Shown: positions 1-7,663 of the stretch, piece by piece
How the letters are laid out: every line of letters starts with the position of its first letter
How positions within the stretch are numbered: the stretch's first letter is position 1
Origin: Rhodobacteraceae bacterium M385
Lineage (GTDB): Bacteria > Pseudomonadota > Alphaproteobacteria > Rhodobacterales > Rhodobacteraceae
Assembly (NCBI GenBank): GCA_025141835.1
Contig: CP081102.1
Location: forward strand, 496,001 to 560,000
Direction of reading: 5' to 3'
Length of the DNA stretch: 64,000 nucleotides
Translations under genes and position numbers: made by a program
Notes under the pieces: generated by a model
What the model saw: the letters and a program-made list of their open reading frames with translations, nothing else
What the model was told of the DNA's origin: nothing
The model's database searches: none

Positions 1-794
<794 letters not shown>

Positions 795-863
795 CCGCGA
801 CTTTTCCTAAGAAAAGTCTGCGGAGTGGGCCTTGGGTGGCGGTGTCTTTTGGAAACCAAAAGA
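795..863 (+). other. Two tandem hairpins directly after tuf copy 1
   Basis: The first hairpin starts at the stop codon: GACTTTTC (799-806) pairs with GAAAAGTC (811-818) around CTAA, with outer CCGC/GCGG arms. The second pairs TCTTTTGG (845-852) with CCAAAAGA (856-863) around AAA. Both are intact in the second tuf copy. Neither has a following T-run, so they look like 3'-end stabilising or processing structures rather than terminators. Confidence 0.6.
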
Positions 864-899
864 TCACGAGAGCCCGAGGCATCACCCGGTAGAAATAGA

Positions 900-930
900 A
901 AAGGCCGCCCCGAACAGGGCGGCCTTTGTC
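900..930 (+). terminator. Intrinsic terminator after tuf copy 1
   Basis: AAAGGCCGCCC (900-910) pairs perfectly with GGGCGGCCTTT (917-927) around a six-base loop. The A-rich 5' flank and T-ending 3' arm fit a rho-independent terminator. Confidence 0.8.
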
Positions 931-1020
931 ATGAGTGGGCCGTCGAGGGTTTTGAACAGCGGCGGGAAAAGGCGCTCTTGCTGAAGCTAAACCAGCCGGC
1001 CCACACCGTTGAAGTTAGGA

Positions 1021-1050
1021 AAGGCCCTCGCCACAAGCGGGGGCCTTGTT
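1021..1050 (+). terminator. Weaker second terminator-like hairpin
   Basis: AAGGCCC (1021-1027) pairs with GGGCCTT (1041-1047), followed by GTT. It may back up the stronger hairpin 90 bases upstream. The matching hairpin in copy 2 is slightly altered in its left arm. Confidence 0.4.
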
Positions 1051-1086
1051 CCATGCCTCCCCCCAAACCGCACGCACCGCCTCTCC

Positions 1087-1120
1087 CTTCATCTTGGCAA
1101 ATACACCTCCCCCCGGAGGG
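1087..1120 (+). repeat. Dispersed CTTCATCTTGGC element, copy A
   Basis: This starts CTTCATCTTGGCAAATACAC and ends in a C-run followed by CGGAGGG. Related copies lie at 25081-25114, 35031-35066 and, inverted, at 58931-58955 and 61090-61120. All are intergenic, close to gene ends. Confidence 0.7.
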
Positions 1121-1234
1121 CCCCTCACCACACGGCAATACGCCTCCAAAAAGGGCGCGCCTTTATCCTGTGTCTCCGGCACTCAACCACTATACTGACC
1201 TTGCGCACCCTCAGGCATTCGACTGGAAAGCCCC

Positions 1235-1768
1235 ATGCAAGACCTATCTCCCGCCCCCAGGTTAACGACAGATCGCTTGCTACTACGCGGCCCCGAACGC
1301 GGTGACCTGCCCGCTTTCACCCGCTTTGTCACCAGCGCCCCTTCCATGGTTGCGCAGGGGGAGGCCGACACAGCGGAGCAAGCATGGTTCGCCTTCATGG
1401 CCGGGATCGGCCACTGGCATTGGCACGGATTCGGTTTTTTTGTTCTGGTCGAGAAACGAACAGGGCTTCCCGTCGGTCGGGTGGGTTTGATCCAGCATTC
1501 AAACTGGCCCGATGTGGAATTGGCCTGGCATCTGTTTGAAGGGGCCGAGGGGAAAGGCTTCGCCACGGAAGCCGGGATCGCTGTCAAAGCTTGGGCACGA
1601 GAGGCCCTGGGGCTGGAGCAGCTCTATAGCTACATCGACATAACCAACACACGGTCACAGGCTGTGGCCAGAAGGCTTGGTGCGACAACGGATGGCACGC
1701 GCGCAGCCCATGAGGAGGAGGCCGAAGTGTGGGTTCATACCGTGGACGCCACGCCACACCCTTGGTGA
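1235..1768 (+). CDS. GNAT N-acetyltransferase, RimJ/RimL type
   Basis: A 177-residue single-domain protein of the Acetyltransf_3 kind. Such enzymes transfer acetyl from acetyl-CoA to an amine on proteins, amino acids or small molecules. The typical opening TDRLLLRGPERGDLPAF is near residues 12-28. The acetyl-CoA-binding turn reads EGKGFATEAG (about 104-113), and the C-terminal NTRSQAVARRLGA segment follows. The substrate cannot be inferred. It is monocistronic, with a shared terminator at its 3' end facing the next, minus-strand gene. The ATG start leaves a normal N-terminus for the family. Confidence 0.85.
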   Translation: MQDLSPAPRLTTDRLLLRGPERGDLPAFTRFVTSAPSMVAQGEADTAEQAWFAFMAGIGHWHWHGFGFFVLVEKRTGLPVGRVGLIQHSNWPDVELAWHLFEGAEGKGFATEAGIAVKAWAREALGLEQLYSYIDITNTRSQAVARRLGATTDGTRAAHEEEAEVWVHTVDATPHPW

Positions 1769-1795
1769 CGTTTTGCACCAAGCCACACAACAAAA

Positions 1796-1823
1796 AGCCG
1801 CCCCCGATTAAAGGGGCGGCTGC
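1796..1823 (+). terminator. Bidirectional terminator between convergent genes
   Basis: AGCCGCCCC (1796-1804) pairs with GGGGCGGCT (1813-1821) around an eight-base loop, with A-rich sequence on the left. It separates the acetyltransferase from the convergent small secreted protein and could work in both directions. Confidence 0.75.
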
Positions 1824-1846
1824 TTCTCCAAAGATCGCCTTGTCGC

Positions 1847-2116
1847 TTATTGGATCAGGCCTTCGCGGCGGAATAGGGCTTCGATCTGCTGGGTCAGCTC
1901 GAAGTCGGAATATGAGCCGCGGCGGATAAGCAGCAGGTGAAGCTCGCTAATGGCAGAACATTGCAGCGCACCATAAGGCAGATTGCGCGCACGGGCAGGT
2001 GCCCGGTTGAAAACGGTCTGGCGCAATTGGTTGCAGCTATGGCTATCGGCGGCGGCCATGGACGGGATCATGGGCAATGCCATGGCAAGGGAAAGGGTCA
2101 AAATAAGGGATCGCAT
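1847..2116 (-). CDS. Small predicted secreted protein, unknown function
   Basis: An 89-residue protein with a clear Sec signal peptide: the hydrophobic stretch LILTLSLAMALPMI, then SMAAADSH as a likely cleavage region around residue 22. The mature part is about 67 residues with two cysteines (CNQLRQ and LQCSAIS) that could form a disulfide. Its C-terminus has an IEALFRREGLIQ helix. I do not recognise the family with certainty; the C-terminal half faintly recalls short YARHG-type periplasmic proteins. It lies alone between the acetyltransferase and tRNA-Trp, read in the opposite direction. Confidence 0.6.
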   Translation of the reverse strand: MRSLILTLSLAMALPMIPSMAAADSHSCNQLRQTVFNRAPARARNLPYGALQCSAISELHLLLIRRGSYSDFELTQQIEALFRREGLIQ

Positions 2117-2244
2117 AAGGGGTTTTCTCCAGAAGGGGTTATTGGAACTACCTTAACATGCGACTTTTCATCTGTCCGAGTAGGGATTTCCGTATCCTGT
2201 ATCTAGACATGGGCGGGAATCCGGCCTACTCCGTGCCTCGGTCT

Positions 2245-2320
2245 AGGGGCGTAGCTCAGTTGGTAGAGCACCGGATTCCAAATCCGACGGTCGGGAGTTC
2301 GAGTCTCTCCGCCCCTGCCA
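2245..2320 (+). tRNA. tRNA-Trp (anticodon CCA)
   Basis: A full cloverleaf can be drawn: acceptor AGGGGCG/CGCCCCT, D-arm GCTC/GAGC, anticodon loop TTCCAAA with CCA, T-arm with GTTCGAG, discriminator G and an encoded CCA end. The anticodon stem has a C-A mismatch at its outermost pair (27:43). Placement just upstream of secE matches the gene order in many proteobacteria. Confidence 0.95.
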
Positions 2321-2353
2321 GACCACCCTTCCCAGAAAATATATGCGCCGTGT

Positions 2354-2815
2354 TCAGCGAATCCCTGTCAGAACCGCGATGACACCGGGGATTTCTCGCA
2401 GCCAACCTTTGATCTGCGGCCACAGCCGTGCGCCTTTCAGGGGCGGGGCGCTGGTCGTCACACGCAAGCCTTCGCGTCGGGCAATCAGGCGGGCACGGGG
2501 CAGGTGATAGGCATCCGATACGATCAACACATCGGTTTCGCCCTGTAGCAAAGGGATCGCGTTGCGGATGTTCTCTAAGGTGTTGGTAGAGGTGTCTTCC
2601 AACCGGATTGCGTTGGTCGGCACGCCCGCGTCTTGCAAGATCGCGGACATCGCCTTGGCCTCGGTCGGGGGGAAACGCCCCAGACCGCCGCAGGGAATCA
2701 CAATCGTCCCGCGCCCCGCATGAAAAAGCGCGGCGCCATGGAGCGTTCGCCGCCGCAATGTGGGCGAGGGGCCATCGCGCCAAACAGCGGCGCCTAAAAT
2801 CAGGATTGCTGTCAC
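2354..2815 (-). CDS. YdcF/DUF218-family protein
   Basis: A 153-residue protein with the DUF218 signature: a starting beta strand ILILGAAVW, the central LEDTSTNTLENIRNA motif (about residues 72-86) and the VLIVSDAYHLPRA segment (about 96-108). Family members (YdcF, SanA, ElyC) adopt a Rossmann-like fold and are linked to envelope functions, but their chemistry is unsettled. This copy lacks the N-terminal membrane helices of ElyC and has no clear signal peptide. It is read against the surrounding secE-nusG direction, and its 5' end faces the secE promoter. Confidence 0.8.
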   Translation of the reverse strand: MTAILILGAAVWRDGPSPTLRRRTLHGAALFHAGRGTIVIPCGGLGRFPPTEAKAMSAILQDAGVPTNAIRLEDTSTNTLENIRNAIPLLQGETDVLIVSDAYHLPRARLIARREGLRVTTSAPPLKGARLWPQIKGWLREIPGVIAVLTGIR

Positions 2816-2829
2816 CTGCTCAAGCCTCC

Positions 2830-2858
2830 TTGCATGACTGCGCCCTCATGCGTATATG
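2830..2858 (+). promoter_or_regulatory. Candidate sigma-70 promoter of secE-nusG
   Basis: TTGCAT (2830-2835) and TATATG (2853-2858) are 17 bases apart, about 28 bases before the secE start. The fit is good but not experimentally supported. Confidence 0.5.
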
Positions 2859-2885
2859 CCGGGTGATCCAAGGAAGTGACCGACC

Positions 2886-3077
2886 ATGACAAACCCGTTC
2901 CAGTTTTTGCAGCAAACCCGCTCTGAAGTGGCGAAAGTTGTCTGGCCGACCCGCCGCGAAGTGCTGGTTACCACAGCTATGGTCTTTGTCATGGCCGTTA
3001 TCGCCGCGATCTTCTTCTTCGGCGTTGATTGGGCGATCCGCAACGCGCTTGAGCTGATCCTGACCTCCTTCGGTTAA
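2886..3077 (+). CDS. secE: Preprotein translocase subunit SecE
   Basis: A 63-residue single-span SecE, the small essential clamp of the SecYEG channel in the inner membrane. It has the conserved amphipathic segment before the membrane (SEVAKVVWPTRREV, residues 13-26). One transmembrane helix follows at about 28-50. Length is typical of the short single-span form. AAGGAAGTGACCGACC precedes the ATG. It pairs with nusG as in most bacteria; its partner secY lies at 42.6 kb. Confidence 0.96.
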   Translation: MTNPFQFLQQTRSEVAKVVWPTRREVLVTTAMVFVMAVIAAIFFFGVDWAIRNALELILTSFG

Positions 3078-3269
3078 CTTTCGGTCTGATTGCCTGCGCT
3101 ATCTGGGGCTTGATTTCCCCGAGCATGAGGCGTACTCCGCCTTCATTCCCCAATATTTAAGCATCTGACAGCGCGCACCGCTGGGATGTGGTAATGGGGA
3201 GAGGGCCGATTCTGGCCTTGGTGAAACATTCGGCCCGGCACGGGCCCGCTAATAAACGGAAACGCACTC

Positions 3270-3803
3270 ATGGCGAAGCGCTGGTACTCGGTCTCGGTTC
3301 TGTCGAACTTTGAAAAACGCATCGCAGAGCAGATCAGGACCGCCGTGGCCGAAAAGGGCCTGGAAGACGTGATCGAAGAAGTGCTGGTGCCCGAAGAAGA
3401 CGTGATCGAAATCCGTCGCGGCAAAAAGGTCACCGTACCGCGCCGCTTCATGCCCGGCTATGTGCTTGTCCGCATGGAAATGACCGACATCGGGTATCAC
3501 GTGATTTCCTCGATCCAGCGGGTTACAGGTTTCCTTGGTCCCCAAGGCCGCCCCATGCCCATGCGCGATGAAGAGGTGAACTCGATCCTCAACCGCGTGG
3601 AAGAAGGCGAAGCATCGCCACGGTCCACCATCACGTTCGACGTGGGCGAGAAGGTCAAAGTCAACGACGGCCCGTTCGAGGATTTCGACGGCATGGTCGA
3701 GGAAGTGGACGAAGAGAACCAACGCCTCAAGGTTACGGTTTCCATCTTCGGCCGCGCGACGCCAGTGGAGCTGGAATACACGCAGGTTTCCAAGCAAATG
3801 TAA
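3270..3803 (+). CDS. nusG: Transcription termination/antitermination factor NusG
   Basis: A 177-residue NusG, the processivity factor that bridges RNA polymerase to the ribosome or Rho. The NGN domain begins KRWYSVSVLSNFE and contains the PGYVLVRMEMTD motif (about residues 55-66). The KOW domain follows with DVGEKVKVNDGPFEDFDG (about 125-142). The 192-base gap after secE is long for this pair and contains the GC-rich hairpin GGCCCG/CGGGCC (3232-3246) shortly before the start, with no T-run. A terminator closes the transcript, so nusG is not cotranscribed by readthrough with rplK here. Confidence 0.97.
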   Translation: MAKRWYSVSVLSNFEKRIAEQIRTAVAEKGLEDVIEEVLVPEEDVIEIRRGKKVTVPRRFMPGYVLVRMEMTDIGYHVISSIQRVTGFLGPQGRPMPMRDEEVNSILNRVEEGEASPRSTITFDVGEKVKVNDGPFEDFDGMVEEVDEENQRLKVTVSIFGRATPVELEYTQVSKQM

Positions 3804-3825
3804 GCGCAGATTGCGCAAAGGTTAC

Positions 3826-3853
3826 AGGGCCGTTCCGAAGGGGGCGGCCTTTT
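3826..3853 (+). terminator. Terminator after nusG
   Basis: GGCCG (3828-3832) pairs with CGGCC (3845-3849), followed by TTTT. The loop is large and the stem short, so strength is moderate. It sits between nusG and the convergent LysR gene. Confidence 0.55.
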
Positions 3854-3862
3854 GCGTTGGGG

Positions 3863-4765
3863 TCAAGTCCGAGTGATCTGCCGGGCGGCTTCGGCGATCA
3901 CGTCGCTGGCACGGCTGAGGCGGGCCGAAAGCGGGCGCCCGTGGCGCTGCCCGAGCCATAGCTCGTGCCAATGGCGGTGGGGCAGCGGAGAAATGCGGAG
4001 GTCAGCCTTTCCGGCGAAGGCCTCAACTCCGCTGCGGGGCAGGAGCGTGTAGCCGATGCCCTGCGCCACCGGGGCGGGAATCTGTCCGATCTGGTTCACG
4101 CTGCCCCGCAGGCGCAGTCGGTCAGCGCCGGCGTAGGCTTCGGGGAAGTTCATTTTCAGGAGGTCATCGGCATAGGCGAAGCCGTCCGGATGGGCGATGA
4201 ACCCGCGGCTTTGCAGATCGTCGAAGCTGACGGGCCCTTTCGGTGAATCGGCAGGAAGCACAAGGCAAAGTTCCTCCCGACCCAAAAAGCGTGCGTCCAG
4301 CCGTGGATGGTCCGGGTCGGCGGCGAAGATGCCGAGGTCATAGCGACCCTCCAGAACCCCCGCGCGGATGTCGGCCTGAGGGGCGGCGTGAAGATGCAGC
4401 GAGAGGTCCGGCGCAGATTCCATCCACGGTAAGAGCAGCGGATAGAGCAACATGGCGAAGCTGCCGGAGCAGGCGATGTTGACCGGGCCGGTGTTCGGGT
4501 CGTCTGTGGCAATCGCCTCGCGCAGGGCGCTTTCTTCTGCACGACGTGCGCGGCCGAGGGCAAAGACAGCCTCGCCCGCAGGTGTCATCGTGAAGCTGCG
4601 GCCTTGGCGGCTGATTAGCCCTTGGCCGACTTGCTGTTCAAGTTTGCGCAGGTGTTGGCTCACGCCCGGTTGTGTCATGTTCAGCCGCTCTGCTGTGCGG
4701 GTGAAGTGGCCGGTTTCGCAGAGAGTGGTGAACGTTTCGAGCCAGGTGGAATTCAACATTTGCAT
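3863..4765 (-). CDS. LysR-type transcriptional regulator
   Basis: About 300 residues. The N-terminal winged helix-turn-helix reads TAERLNMTQPGVSQHLRKLEQQVGQGL and is followed by a long effector-binding region (DPNTGPVNIACSGSFAML onward). An ATG at 4765 or the next one at 4759 are the sensible starts; an upstream TTG would add nine odd residues. It is divergent from the VOC protein, with an inverted repeat between them. By family habit it probably controls that neighbour and itself. The effector is unknown. The pair interrupts the usual nusG-rplK junction. Confidence 0.9.
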   Translation of the reverse strand: MQMLNSTWLETFTTLCETGHFTRTAERLNMTQPGVSQHLRKLEQQVGQGLISRQGRSFTMTPAGEAVFALGRARRAEESALREAIATDDPNTGPVNIACSGSFAMLLYPLLLPWMESAPDLSLHLHAAPQADIRAGVLEGRYDLGIFAADPDHPRLDARFLGREELCLVLPADSPKGPVSFDDLQSRGFIAHPDGFAYADDLLKMNFPEAYAGADRLRLRGSVNQIGQIPAPVAQGIGYTLLPRSGVEAFAGKADLRISPLPHRHWHELWLGQRHGRPLSARLSRASDVIAEAARQITRT

Positions 4766-4781
4766 AACAAATCGTTTGGAA

Positions 4782-4800
4782 ATTATTACCAATCAATAAT
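4782..4800. promoter_or_regulatory. Candidate LysR operator
   Basis: ATTATT (4782-4787) and AATAAT (4795-4800) form a perfect inverted repeat with a seven-base spacer in the LysR/VOC intergenic gap. This is the dyad type that LysR regulators bind. The gap is conspicuously AT-rich compared with its surroundings. Confidence 0.55.
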
Positions 4801-4859
4801 TTCACATAAATGGTCTCAAGGTCCATATCAACGTTATCCCAATTCTAAGGAAACGTTCC

Positions 4860-5357
4860 ATGACACCCACCCCGCGCACCTTTTCCCATATTGGTCTTTC
4901 GGTCCCCGACCTTGAAGCCGCCGTAAAGTTCTATTCCGAAGTTCTTGGCTTCTACGTCGTCATGCAGCCCACGGAAGCGGCGGAGGACGACAGCGCCATA
5001 GCCGTAATGTGCACCGACGTATTCGGGCCCGGTTGGGGCTCGCTCCGGATCGCACATCTGTCGACTGCCGATGGCATCGGCATCGAGATCTTCGAGTTCC
5101 CGGACAATTATGCCCCGGAGGAAAAGCTGGAGCACAGGCGCCACGGCACCTTCCATTTCGCGATCCAAGATCCCGACGTTGAAGGGTTGGTCGAACGGAT
5201 CGTCGCCGCCGGAGGCCGCCAGCGGATGCCAGTGCGGGAGTATTTTCCGGGAGAGAAGCCCTACCGGATGGTCTATGTGGAAGACCCCTTTGGTATCGTG
5301 TTCGAATTATACAGTCACAGCTACGAGTTGACTTACTCGGCGGGGGCTTACGCCTAA
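4860..5357 (+). CDS. VOC-family (glyoxalase/dioxygenase-fold) protein
   Basis: A 165-residue protein with two paired beta-alpha-beta-beta-beta modules. Likely metal ligands are the His in TFSHIGLSVPD (residue 10), a Glu in GIEIFEF, the His in GTFHFAIQD and the Glu in GIVFELYSH. The four-ligand pattern resembles lactoylglutathione lyase and related isomerases, but the substrate cannot be read from the sequence. It is divergent from the LysR gene and probably its target. AAGGAAACGTTCC precedes the ATG. Confidence 0.85.
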   Translation: MTPTPRTFSHIGLSVPDLEAAVKFYSEVLGFYVVMQPTEAAEDDSAIAVMCTDVFGPGWGSLRIAHLSTADGIGIEIFEFPDNYAPEEKLEHRRHGTFHFAIQDPDVEGLVERIVAAGGRQRMPVREYFPGEKPYRMVYVEDPFGIVFELYSHSYELTYSAGAYA

Positions 5358-5588
5358 CGTTGTGGTATGGCCCTGCGTGACGCCGCTTCCCCGTCGCCAG
5401 GACGGGGCGGCATTTTCCATTTGCCATGGCAGCGATTCCGGCATAGGAGGCGGGCTTCCATGGATGGGCGCGTCGCGTCTGTCCCTGAAATCTGTGGGAG
5501 GCCCGGCGCACGCGCGCGCCAAACCAGACCACGTCAACAAAGGCCCCGCTACGCGATGCTGGGGCTGTTGGTATAAAGGAGAGGCCTC

Positions 5589-6041
5589 ATGGCCAAGAAA
5601 CTCGTCGGCTCGATGAAGCTGCAGATCCCTGCAGGTCAAGCCAACCCAAGCCCCCCAGTGGGCCCTGCGCTGGGTCAGCGCGGCATCAACATCATGGAAT
5701 TCTGCAAGGCGTTCAACGCCAAGACGCAGGAAATGGAGCAAGGCGCCCCTTGCCCGACCGTGATTCAGTACTACCAAGACAAATCCTTCACGATGGACAT
5801 CAAGACGCCACCTGCGTCGTACTATCTGAAGAAAGCAGCTGGCCTGAAGAACGTCGGCAAGCGTAACCGTCCTCGGGGTGCCGAGCTGCCCGGTCGTGAG
5901 ACCGTGGCCTCGATCACGTCCAAGCAGCTGCGCGAGATCGCAGAAGCCAAGATGGTAGACCTCAGCGCGAACGACGTTGAAGCAGCAATGAAAATCATCC
6001 TTGGCTCCGCCAAGTCGATGGGCATCGAGGTGAAGGGGTAA
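5589..6041 (+). CDS. rplK: Ribosomal protein L11
   Basis: A 150-residue L11, part of the GTPase-associated centre at the base of the L7/L12 stalk. The N-terminal domain carries the proline-rich NPSPPVGPALGQRGINIMEF segment. The C-terminal domain binds 23S rRNA (KNVGKRNRPRGAELPGRE, SAKSMGIEVKG end). AAAGGAGAGG precedes the ATG. It heads the rplKA pair, six bases ahead of rplA. The 230 bp upstream, after the VOC gene, hold no other gene and must contain the promoter; I could not fix its position. Confidence 0.98.
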   Translation: MAKKLVGSMKLQIPAGQANPSPPVGPALGQRGINIMEFCKAFNAKTQEMEQGAPCPTVIQYYQDKSFTMDIKTPPASYYLKKAAGLKNVGKRNRPRGAELPGRETVASITSKQLREIAEAKMVDLSANDVEAAMKIILGSAKSMGIEVKG

Positions 6042-6046
6042 TAACC

Positions 6047-6745
6047 ATGGGTAAAGTGGGAAAACGCTTCACCGCTGCTAAAGCAGCCTTTGAAGGTCAA
6101 GAGAACGTCACGGTTGAAGAAGCTGTTGCGCTGATCAAAGCCAACTCGAAGACCAAATTCGATGAAACGGTCGAGATCGCCCTGAAGCTTGGCGTTGATC
6201 CTCGTCACGCAGACCAAATGGTTCGTGGCACGGTCAACCTGCCAAACGGCACCGGTAAAACAGTTCGTGTGGCTGTGTTCGCTCGGGGCCCCAAGGCTGA
6301 TGAAGCCACGGCTGCTGGCGCGGATATCGTCGGCGCAGAAGACCTGATGGAAACCGTGCAAAGCGGCAAGATCGACTTCGATCGCTGCATCGCAACACCT
6401 GACATGATGCCCATCGTTGGTCGTCTGGGTAAGGTGCTTGGCCCCCGGAACCTGATGCCGAACCCAAAAATCGGCACAGTGACCATGGACGTTAAAGAGG
6501 CCGTTGAAGCCGCCAAAGGCGGTCAGGTCCAGTTCAAGGCCGAGAAAGCCGGTGTCGTTCACGCAGGCGTTGGCAAGGTTTCCTTCTCGGAAGCTCAGCT
6601 TGTTGAAAACATCCGCGCGTTCGTGGATGCGGTTTCCAAGGCGAAGCCAACAGGCGCCAAAGGTTCCTACATGCAGAAGATCAACCTGTCCTCCACCATG
6701 GGTCCAGGCGTGTCTTTGAATGTGGACAACGCGACAGGCAACTAA
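6047..6745 (+). CDS. rplA: Ribosomal protein L1
   Basis: A 232-residue L1 that forms the mobile L1 stalk and helps E-site tRNA exit. In many bacteria it also represses its own operon. The signature KLGKVLGPRNLMPNPK-type segment is present as GRLGKVLGPRNLMPNPKIGT (about residues 124-143), and the protein ends SSTMGPGVSLNVDNATGN. It closes the rplKA transcript in front of a very strong terminator, so rplJL must be transcribed separately or by readthrough. Confidence 0.98.
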   Translation: MGKVGKRFTAAKAAFEGQENVTVEEAVALIKANSKTKFDETVEIALKLGVDPRHADQMVRGTVNLPNGTGKTVRVAVFARGPKADEATAAGADIVGAEDLMETVQSGKIDFDRCIATPDMMPIVGRLGKVLGPRNLMPNPKIGTVTMDVKEAVEAAKGGQVQFKAEKAGVVHAGVGKVSFSEAQLVENIRAFVDAVSKAKPTGAKGSYMQKINLSSTMGPGVSLNVDNATGN

Positions 6746-6765
6746 GCCTACAGCGAAGTGATTTG

Positions 6766-6800
6766 AACGGCGCGAGGGTATCCCCCTCGCGCCGTTTTTT
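6766..6800 (+). terminator. Strong intrinsic terminator after rplA
   Basis: A perfect 13-bp stem, AACGGCGCGAGGG (6766-6778) with CCCTCGCGCCGTT (6784-6796), loop TATCC, then six Ts. Confidence 0.93.
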
Positions 6801-6864
6801 ATGGGCTAGTTGACTGCGCCCCCTTGGCAAACTGCACCGATCCGTTTAGGGACGCCCTTGCAGC

Positions 6865-6906
6865 AGAGCGTGCGATTCGTCGGACGCTCTTTTGCGTTTC
6901 GTCCGA
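6865..6906 (+). promoter_or_regulatory. Candidate attenuator in the rplJ leader
   Basis: AGAGCGT (6865-6871) can pair with ACGCTCT (6884-6890), followed by TTTT, a terminator-like form. The right arm overlaps TCGGAC (6880-6885), which can instead pair with GTCCGA (6901-6906). The two hairpins exclude each other, the arrangement expected of an attenuator. Confidence 0.45.
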
Positions 6907-6992
6907 GACGGTGGGTTGGGGCCTTAAAATCCTGTTAATTCCTGCCTGAGATGGGATCAGACATAAGTTGAACGCTCACCCGTTGAGCGCTT

Positions 6993-7034
6993 GGCGGTGT
7001 TTGGTTCCGTTGCCAATGCGGACCAAAAACCGCC
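6993..7034 (+). ncRNA. Candidate L10(L12)4 autoregulatory leader hairpin
   Basis: A long interrupted stem: GGCGGT, TTGGT and CCG on the left pair with CGG, CCAA and ACCGCC on the right around TTGCCAATG. It lies 55 bases before the rplJ start, where the known L10 leader element binds the L10-L12 complex. The assignment rests on position and foldability, not on a covariance match. Confidence 0.5.
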
Positions 7035-7088
7035 GGAGCGATCCGGTTAATTGAGCGGCGAGGAAACTCGCCAAATTGGAGAAAACCT

Positions 7089-7601
7089 GTGGATAGAGCC
7101 CAGAAAGAGAAAGTGGTCGAGGAACTCGGCCAGATCTTTGAAAGCTCTGGCGTCGTGGTAGTTGCACACTATCAGGGCCTCACGGTTGCTAACATGCAGG
7201 ATCTGCGCGGTCGCGTTCGCGAAGCGGGTGGTTCTGTGCGTGTTGCCAAGAACAAGCTCGCCAAGATTGCCCTTGATGGAACGCCTGCCGCTGGCATCGC
7301 TGACCTGATGACGGGCATGACGGTTATGGCCTATTCGGAAGACCCGGTCGCTGCTGCTAAAGCTGCGGACGAGTTTGCCAAAGAGAATGACAACTACGTC
7401 ATCCTCGGCGGTGCGATGGGCGATAACATCTTGGATGCCGATGGTGTTAAAGCCGTTGCGAAGATGCCTTCCCGCGAGGAGCTTATTGCTTCCATCGTTG
7501 GTTGTATCGGCGCACCTGCCTCCAACATCGCCGGTGCCATTGGCGCGCCTGCCTCGAATATCGCTTCCATCCTTTCGACTATCGAAGAGAAGGCGGCGTA
7601 A
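7089..7601 (+). CDS. rplJ: Ribosomal protein L10
   Basis: A 170-residue L10, base of the L7/L12 stalk. The start is GTG; it gives the canonical MDRAQKEKVVEELGQIFESS N-terminus and follows TTGGAGAAAACCT. The rRNA-binding domain includes LRGRVREAGGSVRVAKNKL. The C-terminal helix that binds L12 dimers is ASNIASILSTIEEKA. That helix is preceded by a duplicated GAPASNIAGAIGAPASNIA stretch (about residues 145-163). It is followed by rplL and preceded by a structured leader. Confidence 0.97.
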   Translation: MDRAQKEKVVEELGQIFESSGVVVVAHYQGLTVANMQDLRGRVREAGGSVRVAKNKLAKIALDGTPAAGIADLMTGMTVMAYSEDPVAAAKAADEFAKENDNYVILGGAMGDNILDADGVKAVAKMPSREELIASIVGCIGAPASNIAGAIGAPASNIASILSTIEEKAA

Positions 7602-7663
7602 GCACCCGTTGAGACCCCAACCCTTGTGGCGTTGGAACACATACTTACATACGGAAAAAGCAA

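Noticed and set aside
825..1265. An open frame in the tuf 3' flank, similar at its start to one at 24820-25173
   Set aside because: It passes through the terminator, and the frames diverge after the single-base indel. Similarity reflects the DNA duplication rather than a conserved protein.
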